Shown here piece by piece: positions 10,675 through 20,025 of a stretch of DNA of 64,000 nucleotides. The translations under genes were made by a program, and so were the position numbers. The stretch is from Desulfobacterales bacterium (GTDB taxonomy: Bacteria > Desulfobacterota > Desulfobacteria > Desulfobacterales > JAHEIW01): the NCBI GenBank assembly GCA_030066985.1, contig JASJAN010000022.1:1-64000 (forward strand), read 5' to 3'. How positions within the stretch are numbered: the stretch's first letter is position 1; each line of letters begins with the position of its first letter. Under the pieces are notes generated by a model. It did not search any database and was not told the origin of the DNA. It saw only the letters and a program-made list of their open reading frames with translations.

Positions 10675-11451
10675 ATGACACAACCACAGGTGTTGACCGC
10701 AACCAAAGGACCGCTGGGCATCTTGACATTAAACAATCCAAAAAAGATTAATGCGTTATCACGCCAGATGATTGGCGAAATTATGGCGGTGCTGCAGGCT
10801 TTTTCCGAGGATGAGTCCATTAAAGTGATCATCATTCGTGCAGCCGGTAAAAATTTCTGTGCCGGTCATTACCTTGAAGAAATGGTCGGTAAGGGAATCA
10901 AAGAGTATAAATCTATTTTTGACGAATGCAGCCGAATGATGCAAATGATTCATGAAGTACCCCAGCCGGTGATTGCCCAAGTCCATGGCATTGCCACTGC
11001 AGCCGGATGTCAGCTGGTAGCCTGGTGTGACCTGGCAGTTGTCTCTGAAGATGCGCAGTTTGCCACTCCAGGTGTTAAAATCGGGCTGTTTTGCACCACT
11101 CCGATGGTGGCCATTACCCGGGCAATTGGACGCAAGGCCGCAATGGAAATGCTGCTGACCGGACGTTTTTTTTCAGCCACTGAGGCCAAAGACCTGGGGT
11201 TGGTGAATCATGTGGTCACAAAAGAGAATTTAACGGCCGAAACAGAAGAACTGGCCAATCAAATCGCAGAAGCCAGTCGCTTTGTGCTGTCGATAGGCAA
11301 ACAGGGATTTTATGCGCAGGTCGACCAGGCTGACAACAATGCCCTGCATTATGCCAAACACACCATCACCATGAATTTAGAGGCGGTTGATGCCCAAAAC
11401 GGAATCAATGCCTTTTTGAACAAAGAAAAACCAACTTGGCAAAACTGTTAA
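10675..11451 (+). CDS. enoyl-CoA hydratase/isomerase family protein, ECHDC3-like
   Basis: This 258-residue crotonase-fold protein has the oxyanion region NFCAGHYLEEM and the helix IATAAGCQLVAWCDLAV. In true hydratases GGGxE and GQPE supply two catalytic glutamates; here the positions are Gln113 and Gly133, so the classical hydration reaction is unlikely. KIGLFCTTPMVAITRAIGRK and the downstream GRFFSATEAKDLGLVNHVV are typical of the ECHDC3 group. An AAAGGAG site precedes the ATG. It ends four bases into the convergent phosphatase gene. The acyl-CoA substrate is unknown. Confidence 0.82.
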   Translation: MTQPQVLTATKGPLGILTLNNPKKINALSRQMIGEIMAVLQAFSEDESIKVIIIRAAGKNFCAGHYLEEMVGKGIKEYKSIFDECSRMMQMIHEVPQPVIAQVHGIATAAGCQLVAWCDLAVVSEDAQFATPGVKIGLFCTTPMVAITRAIGRKAAMEMLLTGRFFSATEAKDLGLVNHVVTKENLTAETEELANQIAEASRFVLSIGKQGFYAQVDQADNNALHYAKHTITMNLEAVDAQNGINAFLNKEKPTWQNC

Positions 11452-12872
11452 ATGGGCTGACGATGGACAGCGATCATGGTGATGTCATCAAATTGAGGTG
11501 CATTATCGATGTGATCGAATAAATCGCTTTTGATTCGATCAATCAGTTCACTGGCTGATGGGGGGCAGGGTTCCAGAAGCGCCAGAAATCTTTCTTTGGA
11601 AAACATGGTCTTGCGGGGCGAGAGTGCCTCGGTCACGCCATCGGTATAACCGATCAGAATATCGCCGGGCTCAATTTTGGAATGCCGGATCTTATATTGT
11701 ATTCCTGGCATAATACCGATAGCGGGACCTGCCGGGCTCAAGGTTTCTTTGATACCAGACGGTCCAATAATGTATAGCGGCTCGTGACCGCCATTGATAT
11801 ATAACAGCTCCCCGGATGTTGGATTCAGTACGCCGAAGAACAGGGTGGCAAACATGTTCTCATGTCCATGCTCTGATGAGATGTAGTCATTGGTTAGGGA
11901 TACGGCTTGCAGCATCTGATTGAGATCAGCCTGACTGCCGTTAAGATCGGTTTTAATGCTTTGAGCTGAAGACCAGCCGCTCAGACGGATTTGCCCCGAA
12001 AATACCCGCATCAAACTTCGAAAAAGTGCCATGTACAGCGCCGACCCCACGCCTTTGTCACACACATCAGCAATTACCAATCCAAGAAAGTTTCCGGGAA
12101 GTAAAAAAGCATCGTAGAAATCACCCGAGACCTGCCTGGCCGGGTTAAAACAGGTGCCGATTTCCCAGCCCGGCACCTGCGGAATTTGATTTGGCAGAAA
12201 ATCACGCTGAATTTTTTTGCCTTTTTCAAGCTCGGCATCCAATGCATCTGAATAACTTTCGATAGCCGCCTTAGCCCGTTCGAGGGAATGATAGGATTTT
12301 TCCAATTTGGCGTATAGCCTGGCATTTTCAAGAGCGATGGCAATTTGCCCGGCCGTCATTTCCATCAACTCTGCGGTTTCCTGGTTGAAATGACCTTTTT
12401 GGGCATGCAGCAAGGTCAACAATCCCAGCAGTTTTTCGTCTCTGAGGATAGGGACTGCCAACGCAGATCGAACCGAATAAGGCTGATCGGGCAGATCCAG
12501 CCAGCGATCATCTGCTTGGGTATCCTCGATCAACCCCAACTGGCGATGCCGACGAACCCAACCGGCAAGACCTTTATCCAGTACGCGGCCGATGAGTTGA
12601 GAACGCTGTTCCGGTGTTGCATCCGCACGGGTTAGAATGCTTTCGATGACCATGCCATTGCGATTGAGCAAGAAAAGGCTCCCTTTTTCAGCGCCCGTCA
12701 AACCAACGAAGACTTCCAGTGTTTGCTGCAATATCGATATAAGTTTTTCTTCTTTACCGGAAGAGCGTGCCAAAGAGACAAAATTTTCCAAAAGCCGGCT
12801 TTGCGCTTGAAAGGCTGCTTTTTCACTTCTCAATTGAGACAGCTTTTTCTGGAGCGTTTTGAGTTCCTGCAA
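11448..12872 (-). CDS. GAF-domain serine phosphatase (PP2C/SpoIIE/RsbU type)
   Basis: The 474-residue protein has an N-terminal coiled coil (residues 1-35), a GAF sensor domain (about 45-190), a second coiled coil and a C-terminal PP2C-like phosphatase (about 235-472). In the phosphatase, VIADVCDKGVGSALYMA and GYTDGVTEA carry the metal-binding aspartates, and FDDITMIAV ends the domain. Such proteins dephosphorylate anti-sigma-factor antagonists in partner-switching stress control. No STAS or HPK-type kinase gene lies nearby, so the partner is elsewhere. There is no membrane segment, so the input is probably a cytoplasmic small molecule. Confidence 0.9.
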   Translation of the reverse strand: MQELKTLQKKLSQLRSEKAAFQAQSRLLENFVSLARSSGKEEKLISILQQTLEVFVGLTGAEKGSLFLLNRNGMVIESILTRADATPEQRSQLIGRVLDKGLAGWVRRHRQLGLIEDTQADDRWLDLPDQPYSVRSALAVPILRDEKLLGLLTLLHAQKGHFNQETAELMEMTAGQIAIALENARLYAKLEKSYHSLERAKAAIESYSDALDAELEKGKKIQRDFLPNQIPQVPGWEIGTCFNPARQVSGDFYDAFLLPGNFLGLVIADVCDKGVGSALYMALFRSLMRVFSGQIRLSGWSSAQSIKTDLNGSQADLNQMLQAVSLTNDYISSEHGHENMFATLFFGVLNPTSGELLYINGGHEPLYIIGPSGIKETLSPAGPAIGIMPGIQYKIRHSKIEPGDILIGYTDGVTEALSPRKTMFSKERFLALLEPCPPSASELIDRIKSDLFDHIDNAPQFDDITMIAVHRQPI

Positions 12873-13492
12873 TGTGATCGATCCCCCCTTTGAGGTGATA
12901 TGATGCCTGGGAAGCGGTAATTGTCATACGGGCCTGAGAAAAGCCGCAGCAGCGTTTGTTAAACGAATGCGAACGCTAAATCCAAAACGATGGCATAAAG
13001 CATACCTCAGTTGCGCCGGCAATACACTCCGTCTGCGATATATGCCTTTTGCCAAATTCTGCTAAGGCATCAGAATTTATATTTATATCGCTTATTTGAT
13101 TTATTCAACCCTATTTTTTGACCAGCAATATTGGACTTGCAAAAAATGATGAAAAAAGTTACAAGTTGGGCTAAATGCCAGATAGAAAAATTCTGATCCC
13201 ATCGCTGCCTGACCATCGAATGCGTGGACGTCTCGCAACGCCAGATTGAGCTTACTGACATTTTCATTCTAAGCCTCACCCCACGACGGATCGCAGATTT
13301 CAATCAGCCCCGAGCGTCATTTTTTCATTACATTATCCTATCGACAGTACTTTTTCACCTTTTTTGTTCCCAGACGGTTTCTGGCAATTATAGATCACCA
13401 TGTTCAACTCAACGGCAATAGATGTGGGCGTAAACCTGCCGGTTTCGTTAGATTGAGTTCGGCTGAATGGACCATTCATAAAGGAGGCTGCC
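12873..13492. other. 620-base gap without a gene
   Basis: This stretch separates two divergent genes and should hold both promoters. AATTCTG and CAGAATT form a short hairpin around 13058. Small open frames on both strands lack ribosome sites and sensible composition. I see nothing further. Confidence 0.4.
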
Positions 13493-13918
13493 ATGTTTAA
13501 CCAAATCCTGATGGCATTAAAATTCGGGCCGGCGTCTGAATTTGCGCTGTTAAAAGGCGTCGAACTTGCCCAGGCACACGGCGCTGAGCTGCTCATTTTC
13601 CATGCCCTAGATTTTACTTTGGGTGAGCTGCCTGAAGATAACCCCAGGCGGCTTGACTCCATTGCCGACGCCAAAGAGCAATACACAGCTAAGGTCATGC
13701 CGCTGCTGGGCGATTATGACAATGTCACTTTCAGGTGTTTACCGGCGGATCCGGCCCTGATGACGTGCAAAATGGCGCGCGACATGGCAGTGGATTTGAT
13801 TATTTTAGGCTGCCACCAGCTGCCGGAAAAAATGTGCCTCGGACGTGTCGACTATATTGGAATGACGATTCTTGAAAAGGCACCATGCCCCGTTTTGCTG
13901 GTTCCTCTGTGTGAATGA
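13493..13918 (+). CDS. universal stress protein (UspA family)
   Basis: The 141-residue protein has the Usp order: FNQILMALKFGPASEFALLKGVELAQAHGAELLIFHAL at the start, then MARDMAVDLIILGCHQ, and the closing strand APCPVLLVPL. The ATP-binding G-x2-G-x9-G(S/T) loop is not intact (the region reads LGCHQLPEKMCLGRVDYIGM), so it is likely of the non-ATP-binding or atypical class. A strong AAAGGAGG site lies before the ATG. Its 3' end overlaps the convergent START-domain gene by 67 bases. Confidence 0.88.
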   Translation: MFNQILMALKFGPASEFALLKGVELAQAHGAELLIFHALDFTLGELPEDNPRRLDSIADAKEQYTAKVMPLLGDYDNVTFRCLPADPALMTCKMARDMAVDLIILGCHQLPEKMCLGRVDYIGMTILEKAPCPVLLVPLCE

Positions 13919-14601
13919 GTCTGACGCAGTTGGATTTTTAAATTTTTAAGTGAATGCAACGTCGTGGCGCGGGTTCCGGAACCGGAGATGATATCACCCC
14001 AGGGGCCTGCTGCGTGGGTGCGATTGATAAACGTGATTCGAGTTTGTCTGGGGGTGAGTCGCTCCAGAATCCATTGAAGATCGGAATCGGTAATACGAAC
14101 ATAGGCTTTTCTCTCTGCCATCAGATGCGTTTTTATGGCCTTGATACGCACGACGATTTTCCCTGCTGTACAATCGATGGATGTAACCGCTCTGTAGACA
14201 GCATCCCGGTCACTAAACGGCCATGGTGTGTCAATGACGACATACAGCAAAAAATTATAGTCAGATGCATCTTTTGTTGGAATTTTTTGGGCCTGAAGGC
14301 ATCTGAAAAACCACTTGGGATAAGCGGCTATGTCGGATAAAACAGATCCCACTGCTTCAATGGGGTGATCGACGACAGATACACCCTTGAATTCTCGCTG
14401 GGCATTGTCGGTGTGCAAACGGGAATACAAGCGCAACCCGTCATCATCCGCCACTAACGTCCAATTACCGCCACCGATTACCGTCAGCGGAAAGATCAAC
14501 CCCCAAATAAGGACAACCAACCCATTAACCGTGGGTCGGTTAATATATCGCCCGATATCCCTATGAGGCCGGAATTTAGAAAGGCCAAAATTGTTGATCA
14601 T
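13852..14601 (-). CDS. START/SRPBCC-domain protein, membrane-anchored or exported
   Basis: The 249-residue product has one hydrophobic segment near residues 26-43 and then a START-like lipid-binding fold: GLRLYSRLHTD, an internal AVGSVLSDIAAYPKWFFRCLQAQKI helix, PWPFSDRDAVYRAV and a C-terminal helix. Bacterial members bind hydrophobic ligands; the ligand is unknown. The start overlaps the end of the ferritin gene by 26 bases, suggesting coupled translation; a GTG about 25 codons in would place the hydrophobic segment at the start as a signal peptide. The last 22 residues lie within the overlap with the Usp gene. Confidence 0.72.
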   Translation of the reverse strand: MINNFGLSKFRPHRDIGRYINRPTVNGLVVLIWGLIFPLTVIGGGNWTLVADDDGLRLYSRLHTDNAQREFKGVSVVDHPIEAVGSVLSDIAAYPKWFFRCLQAQKIPTKDASDYNFLLYVVIDTPWPFSDRDAVYRAVTSIDCTAGKIVVRIKAIKTHLMAERKAYVRITDSDLQWILERLTPRQTRITFINRTHAAGPWGDIISGSGTRATTLHSLKNLKIQLRQTHSHRGTSKTGHGAFSRIVIPI

Positions 14602-15076
14602 ACCAAATGTCTTCGGTCAGGTCGCGGTCGATGTCGGCCAGAAAGCTCAGATGCTGGGTTTCCCAATTTGCCAGCCAATCATAGAGCGCTTTTTCATTGG
14701 GGTCTGTTGCCGCCGCAGCCCGTTCTGAATACAATTTGATGGCATTTTCTTCCATGGACATCGCGGCCGCAATGGCGGCGGCTTCATAATCAGCCGCAGA
14801 AATTTCAGATTTGATATGCTTTGACAGTATTTGGCTGGAGATATCCGATTCGCACTGATCTGCCATATCACTGATATTAAACGCTTGCTTGTCTTGATAG
14901 GCTTTATATTGCTCAGATAAAATCTTGATGTGATTCTTTTCTTCTTCAGCCATCATTTCAAAGAATCGTTTGACGACCTCGCCGGATGCTTGTTGGGCCA
15001 CCTTGGTGTAAAATGCCTGCCCGCGCTTTTCCATCAAAAGGGCGCATTTTAAAATTTCAGTTGTCTTGTCATCCAT
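14576..15076 (-). CDS. rubrerythrin-like ferritin-family protein
   Basis: The 166-residue helical protein has two ferritin half-motifs: Glu16 in MEKRGQAFY with EEEKNHIKIL, and MEENAIKLYSERA with NWETQHLSFL. These are the ExxH carboxylate and histidine ligands of a di-iron site. The rubredoxin domain of true rubrerythrin is absent. The C-terminus IWYDQQFWPF recurs in this ferritin-like group of anaerobes. A role in peroxide or oxygen defence is likely. It heads a two-gene unit with the START-domain gene. Confidence 0.85.
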   Translation of the reverse strand: MDDKTTEILKCALLMEKRGQAFYTKVAQQASGEVVKRFFEMMAEEEKNHIKILSEQYKAYQDKQAFNISDMADQCESDISSQILSKHIKSEISAADYEAAAIAAAMSMEENAIKLYSERAAAATDPNEKALYDWLANWETQHLSFLADIDRDLTEDIWYDQQFWPF

Positions 15077-15159
15077 AATTGTCCCCCGAATTGTTTTAAA
15101 CTTATGCCAAATAACTTAGGTCGCACAGTGGCGAAAAGCAAGTCACAATTTTACGCTTT

Positions 15160-16164
15160 TTATGAATGCTTGATGATATGGTCAAATAACAATACAAGTT
15201 GTGCTTCATACCAGCTTCCCAGGTGAAATCCAATAATAAAACCGTTATGACCCCCGTGGGGAAGAATTACCAACTGAACCGTTTCATTGACGGCCAGGTC
15301 ATAAAAATCGCTTGCCGGGATAATCGGATCATCGGCTGCCGTGATAATGGTGGCGGGTATGTTGACTTCTGCAATGGCCGATCCCATAACGGCATAGGCA
15401 TCGAAATAATCTTGGGCAGATTCAAAATCGCTGTATTTATCCAACAGAAAATCGGTCACCGCCTGGATCGTCTTTAAACCCATCACCTCACTAAAATCAT
15501 ACAGATCCGGAAAAAGGGTCTGTTTTTTCATTAACGAGCGTCGCCATTTGACCAAAAAATATTTACGGATATACGCAATGCGATCAATCGTCTGCGTAGA
15601 TTTTTGTGGATTCAGTACCGGACTGATACTGACCGCATGGCGTAGATTGTTGATAGGGACAGAAACACATTTTTTGAGGAGACGTAAAACGAAATTGCCG
15701 CCCAAAGAAAATCCAATTAAAAACATGGGTTGATTTCCGGCAGTATCGGCAATCTGTAATATGGCCTGGTGCACCTCATCTAAAAGAACCGCATAAAAGA
15801 TACCGGGATTCAGATGGTGACTGGGGCCATGATCACGATAGTTCAGCCTGAAAATGTCATAGCCATTTTGATAGAGAATCTTGGCGCACCGCAAGATGTA
15901 GGTCGAATCGGCACTGCCTTCCCATCCAGACAACAAGACAACCAGTCCCTTGGATGCATCCCTGTTTTGTTTGGAATAATAGCCCAGTAATTTTGTGCCG
16001 ACATCGGTTTGAATGATTTTTTCGCAGGCCACATCTCGCATGTGATTGGCACCGATCATACGGATTTTGCTGCTGGCAAGAATTGTCTGCAGATGGGGGT
16101 TTTTTAACCACAGCGGTGCGCGATAGGGTTTAATTGTCGACATTGACCATTTCTGTTTTGGCAT
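15160..16164 (-). CDS. YheT-like alpha/beta hydrolase
   Basis: The 334-residue protein opens with YRAPLWLKNPHLQTILAS, the signature of the YheT/ABHD1-3 group, and has the nucleophile elbow GFSLGGN, the acid in ITAADDPIIPASDF and His in LPHGGHNGFI. The triad is complete. Members act on esters of fatty acids; the physiological substrate is unknown. It begins four bases after the end of the small 80-residue gene upstream and appears to be in one transcript with that gene, the spermidine-synthase-like gene and the isoaspartyl methyltransferase gene. Confidence 0.88.
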   Translation of the reverse strand: MPKQKWSMSTIKPYRAPLWLKNPHLQTILASSKIRMIGANHMRDVACEKIIQTDVGTKLLGYYSKQNRDASKGLVVLLSGWEGSADSTYILRCAKILYQNGYDIFRLNYRDHGPSHHLNPGIFYAVLLDEVHQAILQIADTAGNQPMFLIGFSLGGNFVLRLLKKCVSVPINNLRHAVSISPVLNPQKSTQTIDRIAYIRKYFLVKWRRSLMKKQTLFPDLYDFSEVMGLKTIQAVTDFLLDKYSDFESAQDYFDAYAVMGSAIAEVNIPATIITAADDPIIPASDFYDLAVNETVQLVILPHGGHNGFIIGFHLGSWYEAQLVLLFDHIIKHS

Positions 16165-16168
16165 CTTG

Positions 16169-16411
16169 TTAAAGAGAGCTTGTTGATGTGCTGTAATAGG
16201 TCAGCTCCCAATTTCCGCTACGGGGGTCATGACGAACGATATACACACCGTCATCTTCTCCGAGCACTTTAAAGTAGCGGTGATCGGGATCTAGCCAGCG
16301 ATCAATCAATCGTTTAACACGGATTTTGCGAGTTTTAAACGCGATGCTGCGCGGGGTCTCTTCGGCTCGATAGCCGGCGTAGCATTCCACATGGATGGGT
16401 ATCTTGTTCAC
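16169..16411 (-). CDS. small conserved cytoplasmic protein
   Basis: This 80-residue protein is rich in Arg and aromatic residues and has a beta-rich pattern (YAGYRAEETPRSIAF, YFKVLGEDDGVYIVRHD, WELTYY). I recognise the pattern from uncharacterised small proteins of delta-proteobacteria but cannot name a function. It lies between the spermidine-synthase-like gene (25 bases upstream) and the YheT-like gene (four bases downstream) in an apparent operon, with an AAGGAG-type site before the ATG. Confidence 0.75.
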   Translation of the reverse strand: MNKIPIHVECYAGYRAEETPRSIAFKTRKIRVKRLIDRWLDPDHRYFKVLGEDDGVYIVRHDPRSGNWELTYYSTSTSSL

Positions 16412-16436
16412 TGGTCAGGGTTAGCTCCTTTCCCGT

Positions 16437-18842
16437 TCAGGTTTTGCTCAGGTGCTGCCAACTTAATAGGACGATCCCATAGGCAACAATAGCACTGCCC
16501 AGGATGAAGGCAATCCCGAACATCAAAGCGATCTGGGCGGCAACAATTGATGCCAGAACCGACGCACAACCGTTGACCGACCAGGCATAGGCGCGCTGGG
16601 CCGCAGAAGACAGCATATCGCGCATGCCGATCGTAAACGGCAGGCCCATTAGAAAACCGATCGGGCCTAAAAGCAGCAAGGCGCCCAGATATTGCCATAT
16701 AGCGGGGCGCGCCATCAGAAAATGCACGAGCGGATTCAGCAACATAAAGGCGATGATGAGCAAACCGACTAACCCCCAAAGCGCCGGTTTTAACACAGTT
16801 TTTGTCTGGCTCTGGGACCAAGCGCCGCCTAAACTTGAAAAGATAAGCACACCGGCGACCACAACGCTAAAGCTGATGATCGGATCGCCAAAAAGAAGAA
16901 TATATTTTTTGATAAAAAAGAGTTCAACCAACATAAAACCGGTTCCCACACCGAAAAAATAGAGCACCTGTGTCCAGGATGGCCTCGGGATATCCCGACG
17001 AATAAATACCAGTGGCAAAAATAGCAGCAAAGCGCTGACCAGCAGGGCCTCACCAAAAACCACCATCACCACAATCTCACCGGATAACAACAATGCATAT
17101 AAACGGCTGCCCAAGGTCTGGTAAAGGGTTTTGACTTTTCGCCATTTCAGGTAGCGTCCCGGAAAGGGCCGATTGTCCGATTGGGGTTGCACATCCAAAA
17201 GATAGGAACGGAAATAGTTGTTTTCTTTTCCATGGTGGTAGGCATCAGCCAGTCGTTTGATTTCACTAAAGTGGTACGGTGCTTTGAATTGGTTGAACCG
17301 ATTGGCCTGTGCTGCTGTCATACCCGGGAAAAAGACCATGTCAAAATTGCGTTCTGTGGCAAATGTCTGCAGATGGCCTAAATTGTGCAGCGGCGCTCGC
17401 GATATGAGCAGGGTGAAGGTATCCCAATTGCGTATCAGGGCCAGATGCTGTGCCGGGTTTTTGACATCCATTTTTTTCAATCCTTCATAGGCGGTTGCCC
17501 ATAACCGCAAACTGTCAGCCGGCGGCAGCAGCAATCGTCGGGAGACGATGATCAGGCCCTCTGGCGTCAGATGCTGCAGGTATTGCGCAAAGGCATCGCT
17601 GGTAAACAGGTGATCCTGATTCAGAGCCGCGGACCCCGGAATAGATGTGCCCCAGTTTTCGATTTGAATCACATCAAAAAGCTCGTCGGTTACCGACAAA
17701 TAAACGCGGGCCGGCTGTGCCACAACTTGTCGTCGATAGTGGGTGCCGATGATATCAGCAAAAGCCGGATGATCTGATATGAGCGTCACATCTGCGATGC
17801 CGGCAGCCAAAACCGATGCCACCGCCGCTCCGCCGTTTTGCAAGATGACCAAAGCATTTTGTGCCTTGGGATGTAGCGCATAACCGCCGTAGCTCAGCGT
17901 ATAGGGCGCAAATTGAATGCTGTGGCGCACCGGTGGCGAATATAAAACCAGCTGATGATCGCCATCTCTAAAAGCCGCTGTCTGGGATGCCAGACTGTCC
18001 ATGTACTTAAGACTCAGGCCAGGCGCAAAACGGATGTGAGGGCTGCTGACACGGTCGGTGCGACCCCTGATGTTGTTACGGGTTTGTTCGATACGCGTTT
18101 GAGGATATTGCAATACCTGGGATAAGTTTTTGTACGCTGATGGTTTAACGCTTATCAGCCAATGGCCATATGGAGACCACAAAAAAAAGCCACCGCAGAT
18201 GATCAAGGCCACAAAAACAAAAACGCCCATTTGATGGGCTACCCGTCGTTTTTTAGCGACTGTGTTGCGTGACCTGCTAAAAAGACTGGTCGTAACACCC
18301 ATCAATGGCAGAAGGGCAAAAAAAACAACCAGCTGCCCCTCGCTGAAAACTGGCAGCAGCAGCGCTGGGGCAACAGCGCCGCAGGCGGATCCAGCCATTG
18401 TCGCAAAATATATCAGACCCGTATGTTGCGGCCTGCGCACATAGGCAAACACCACCATGCCGCCTGAAAAAAAGAACGGTAGCGCCAGCAATATAAATGC
18501 CGCCAATACGTAAATGCTCTGAACCGGCTCCACAGGCAGGCGAAAATAGTCGAGCGGCAGTTGGTTGACCGCCGCAAAAGCCAGCAGGGTGGCGGCAGAA
18601 TAGAGGACAAGCCAGGCAGTGGTAGCGAATTCAACTGTCATTGATCGCTGCTGACGGTTATTGCGGCGGGAATTGAGGATACTCACAAAGGTTCCGCTGG
18701 CCGCAAAGCCGAAAAGGGCGATGCTGATCACCATAAATGACAGGTGATTCCACTGGGTGATCGAAAAAATCCGCGCCAGCAGAACCTCAAAGGCCAGAGT
18801 TGAAAAACCGATCAGGAAAACGGCACACAATATCATGGGCAT
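16437..18842 (-). CDS. large membrane protein related to spermidine synthase-like transporters
   Basis: The 801-residue protein has about six N-terminal membrane segments, a soluble domain of roughly 340 residues and about seven more segments at the C-terminus. The soluble part has a degraded Rossmann arrangement (ALVILQNGGAAVASVLAAG, VTLISDHPAFADII, RLLLPPADSLRL) like the spermidine-synthase domain of these fused proteins. The SAM-binding glycine motif is not convincing, so it may lack catalysis. The GFSTLAFEVLLARIF start is typical of this family. The ATG directly follows the stop of the isoaspartyl methyltransferase gene (TGAATG), implying coupled translation. Its substrate is unknown. Confidence 0.78.
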   Translation of the reverse strand: MPMILCAVFLIGFSTLAFEVLLARIFSITQWNHLSFMVISIALFGFAASGTFVSILNSRRNNRQQRSMTVEFATTAWLVLYSAATLLAFAAVNQLPLDYFRLPVEPVQSIYVLAAFILLALPFFFSGGMVVFAYVRRPQHTGLIYFATMAGSACGAVAPALLLPVFSEGQLVVFFALLPLMGVTTSLFSRSRNTVAKKRRVAHQMGVFVFVALIICGGFFLWSPYGHWLISVKPSAYKNLSQVLQYPQTRIEQTRNNIRGRTDRVSSPHIRFAPGLSLKYMDSLASQTAAFRDGDHQLVLYSPPVRHSIQFAPYTLSYGGYALHPKAQNALVILQNGGAAVASVLAAGIADVTLISDHPAFADIIGTHYRRQVVAQPARVYLSVTDELFDVIQIENWGTSIPGSAALNQDHLFTSDAFAQYLQHLTPEGLIIVSRRLLLPPADSLRLWATAYEGLKKMDVKNPAQHLALIRNWDTFTLLISRAPLHNLGHLQTFATERNFDMVFFPGMTAAQANRFNQFKAPYHFSEIKRLADAYHHGKENNYFRSYLLDVQPQSDNRPFPGRYLKWRKVKTLYQTLGSRLYALLLSGEIVVMVVFGEALLVSALLLFLPLVFIRRDIPRPSWTQVLYFFGVGTGFMLVELFFIKKYILLFGDPIISFSVVVAGVLIFSSLGGAWSQSQTKTVLKPALWGLVGLLIIAFMLLNPLVHFLMARPAIWQYLGALLLLGPIGFLMGLPFTIGMRDMLSSAAQRAYAWSVNGCASVLASIVAAQIALMFGIAFILGSAIVAYGIVLLSWQHLSKT

Positions 18843-19571
18843 TCAGGGTGCGGGTTCTTTTAAGGCATGTCCGGTCATGGGCACAAATAAAACACCGGTA
18901 ATTTGCTGGACCATCAGATCGTCGCCTTTTTTGGTGACCAGAACCAGATTTTGATAGCTAAACGGATTGCCCAAAGGCAATGTCAGCCGGCCACCGTCTT
19001 TGAGTTGCTTGAGCAACGGCGGCGGAATATGATCGATGGCTGCGGTGATCATGATGGCATCAAAGGGGGCCGCTTCCGGCCAGCCAAAATACCCATCACT
19101 ATGTCGGGTTTTTATTTTTTTATATCCAAGTGATTTCAGCGTATTACTTGCTTGTTTATAAAGTTTTTGCTTAATTTCTATGGTGTGAACAAAATCGCTT
19201 ATTTCACCCAGGACGGCTGCTTGATAACCGGAACCGGTACCGATTTCAAGCACGCGCTGATCTCGGTCTAGCGCTAAAATTTCTGTCATCAGCGCTACCA
19301 CATAAGGCTGGGAGATCGTCTGTCCCTCACCTATGGGCAACGGCCGATCATCATAGGCCACAGATTGGAGTTTTTCCGGCACAAAACGATGACGCGGGAC
19401 AGTTTGTATGGCTGCCAGGACCTGGTTATCGGAAATGCCTCGGTCTTGGATGGTCTTTTTGACCATCTGCAGTCTGGCTTGTTTAATTTCGTGAGTCTCA
19501 GAAATCCGATCGGCATATCCGCCAGCAGCGATGAGGGTAAATCCCGTTAGGCATATGATGAATTTTTTCAT
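18843..19571 (-). CDS. pcm: protein-L-isoaspartate O-methyltransferase with signal peptide
   Basis: The 242-residue enzyme methylates isoaspartyl residues in aged proteins for repair. [20 protein letters not shown] and [15 protein letters not shown] (SAM motif I) are the family signatures, and [15 protein letters not shown] follows. Unlike the cytosolic E. coli enzyme, it begins [20 protein letters not shown], a good Sec signal peptide, so it seems to act in the periplasm or envelope. I start at the ATG at 19571, six bases after GGAG, rather than six codons upstream. Where SAM would come from outside the cytoplasm is an open question. Confidence 0.88.
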   Translation of the reverse strand: MKKFIICLTGFTLIAAGGYADRISETHEIKQARLQMVKKTIQDRGISDNQVLAAIQTVPRHRFVPEKLQSVAYDDRPLPIGEGQTISQPYVVALMTEILALDRDQRVLEIGTGSGYQAAVLGEISDFVHTIEIKQKLYKQASNTLKSLGYKKIKTRHSDGYFGWPEAAPFDAIMITAAIDHIPPPLLKQLKDGGRLTLPLGNPFSYQNLVLVTKKGDDLMVQQITGVLFVPMTGHALKEPAP

Positions 19572-20025
19572 ACTGCGCTCCACAACCAAAATGTGTTTGG
19601 GAAAACCGAGTTGTTAATAACCAGTCTTGCAACACATTCGATGCAAGTTGTTTCAAACCAGACGCTTGCAACCAGCAAACAGAGACAATTGTCATATAGC
19701 GCAACTCTTGAACTGGGATCACGACCAATTAGGATATAGCATAAAACGATACCAATGTCAGGAAACAACATCACTTCTTTGGTCTCAAGAAAATATTGGC
19801 GCTGAGCGATTAAAAAGAAATTGTTTTTGAAACCATTATCGATATGCGCAAAAAGAACACCTTGCAGTTGATTGTTGTCGAATAAACCCATATGCCGTAT
19901 GAGGTGTAAACGAAAAAATAATAATTTTAAAGACTAGCTGTAGATTTTTTGTAATTTGATATATAATAAACAGGTACCCTTAAGTTGGGCATTCAAACAA
20001 ACCAATGGCAAAAAGGAGCACATCG
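19572..20025. other. 454-base gap upstream of the bactofilin genes
   Basis: The region is divergent-promoter space. Open frames on the minus strand (up to 107 codons) lack ribosome sites and recognisable sequence and I do not count them. A promoter-like pair is listed separately at 19939-19967. Confidence 0.4.
19939..19967 (+). promoter_or_regulatory. possible promoter of the bactofilin genes
   Basis: A perfect TATAAT (19962-19967) lies 17 bases after a weak TGTAGA -35 element (19939-19944) and 58 bases before the first bactofilin ATG. Confidence 0.4.

Noticed and set aside
12873-13492. Small open frames (13070-13303 minus, 13224-13421 plus)
   Set aside because: No ribosome sites and no recognisable sequence; considered chance in a non-coding gap.
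16408-16821. 137-codon minus-strand frame
   Set aside because: It lies inside the membrane protein gene in another frame and is a shadow.
19568-19891. 107-codon minus-strand frame upstream of pcm
   Set aside because: No ribosome site, biased composition, and it would cover the divergent promoter region.
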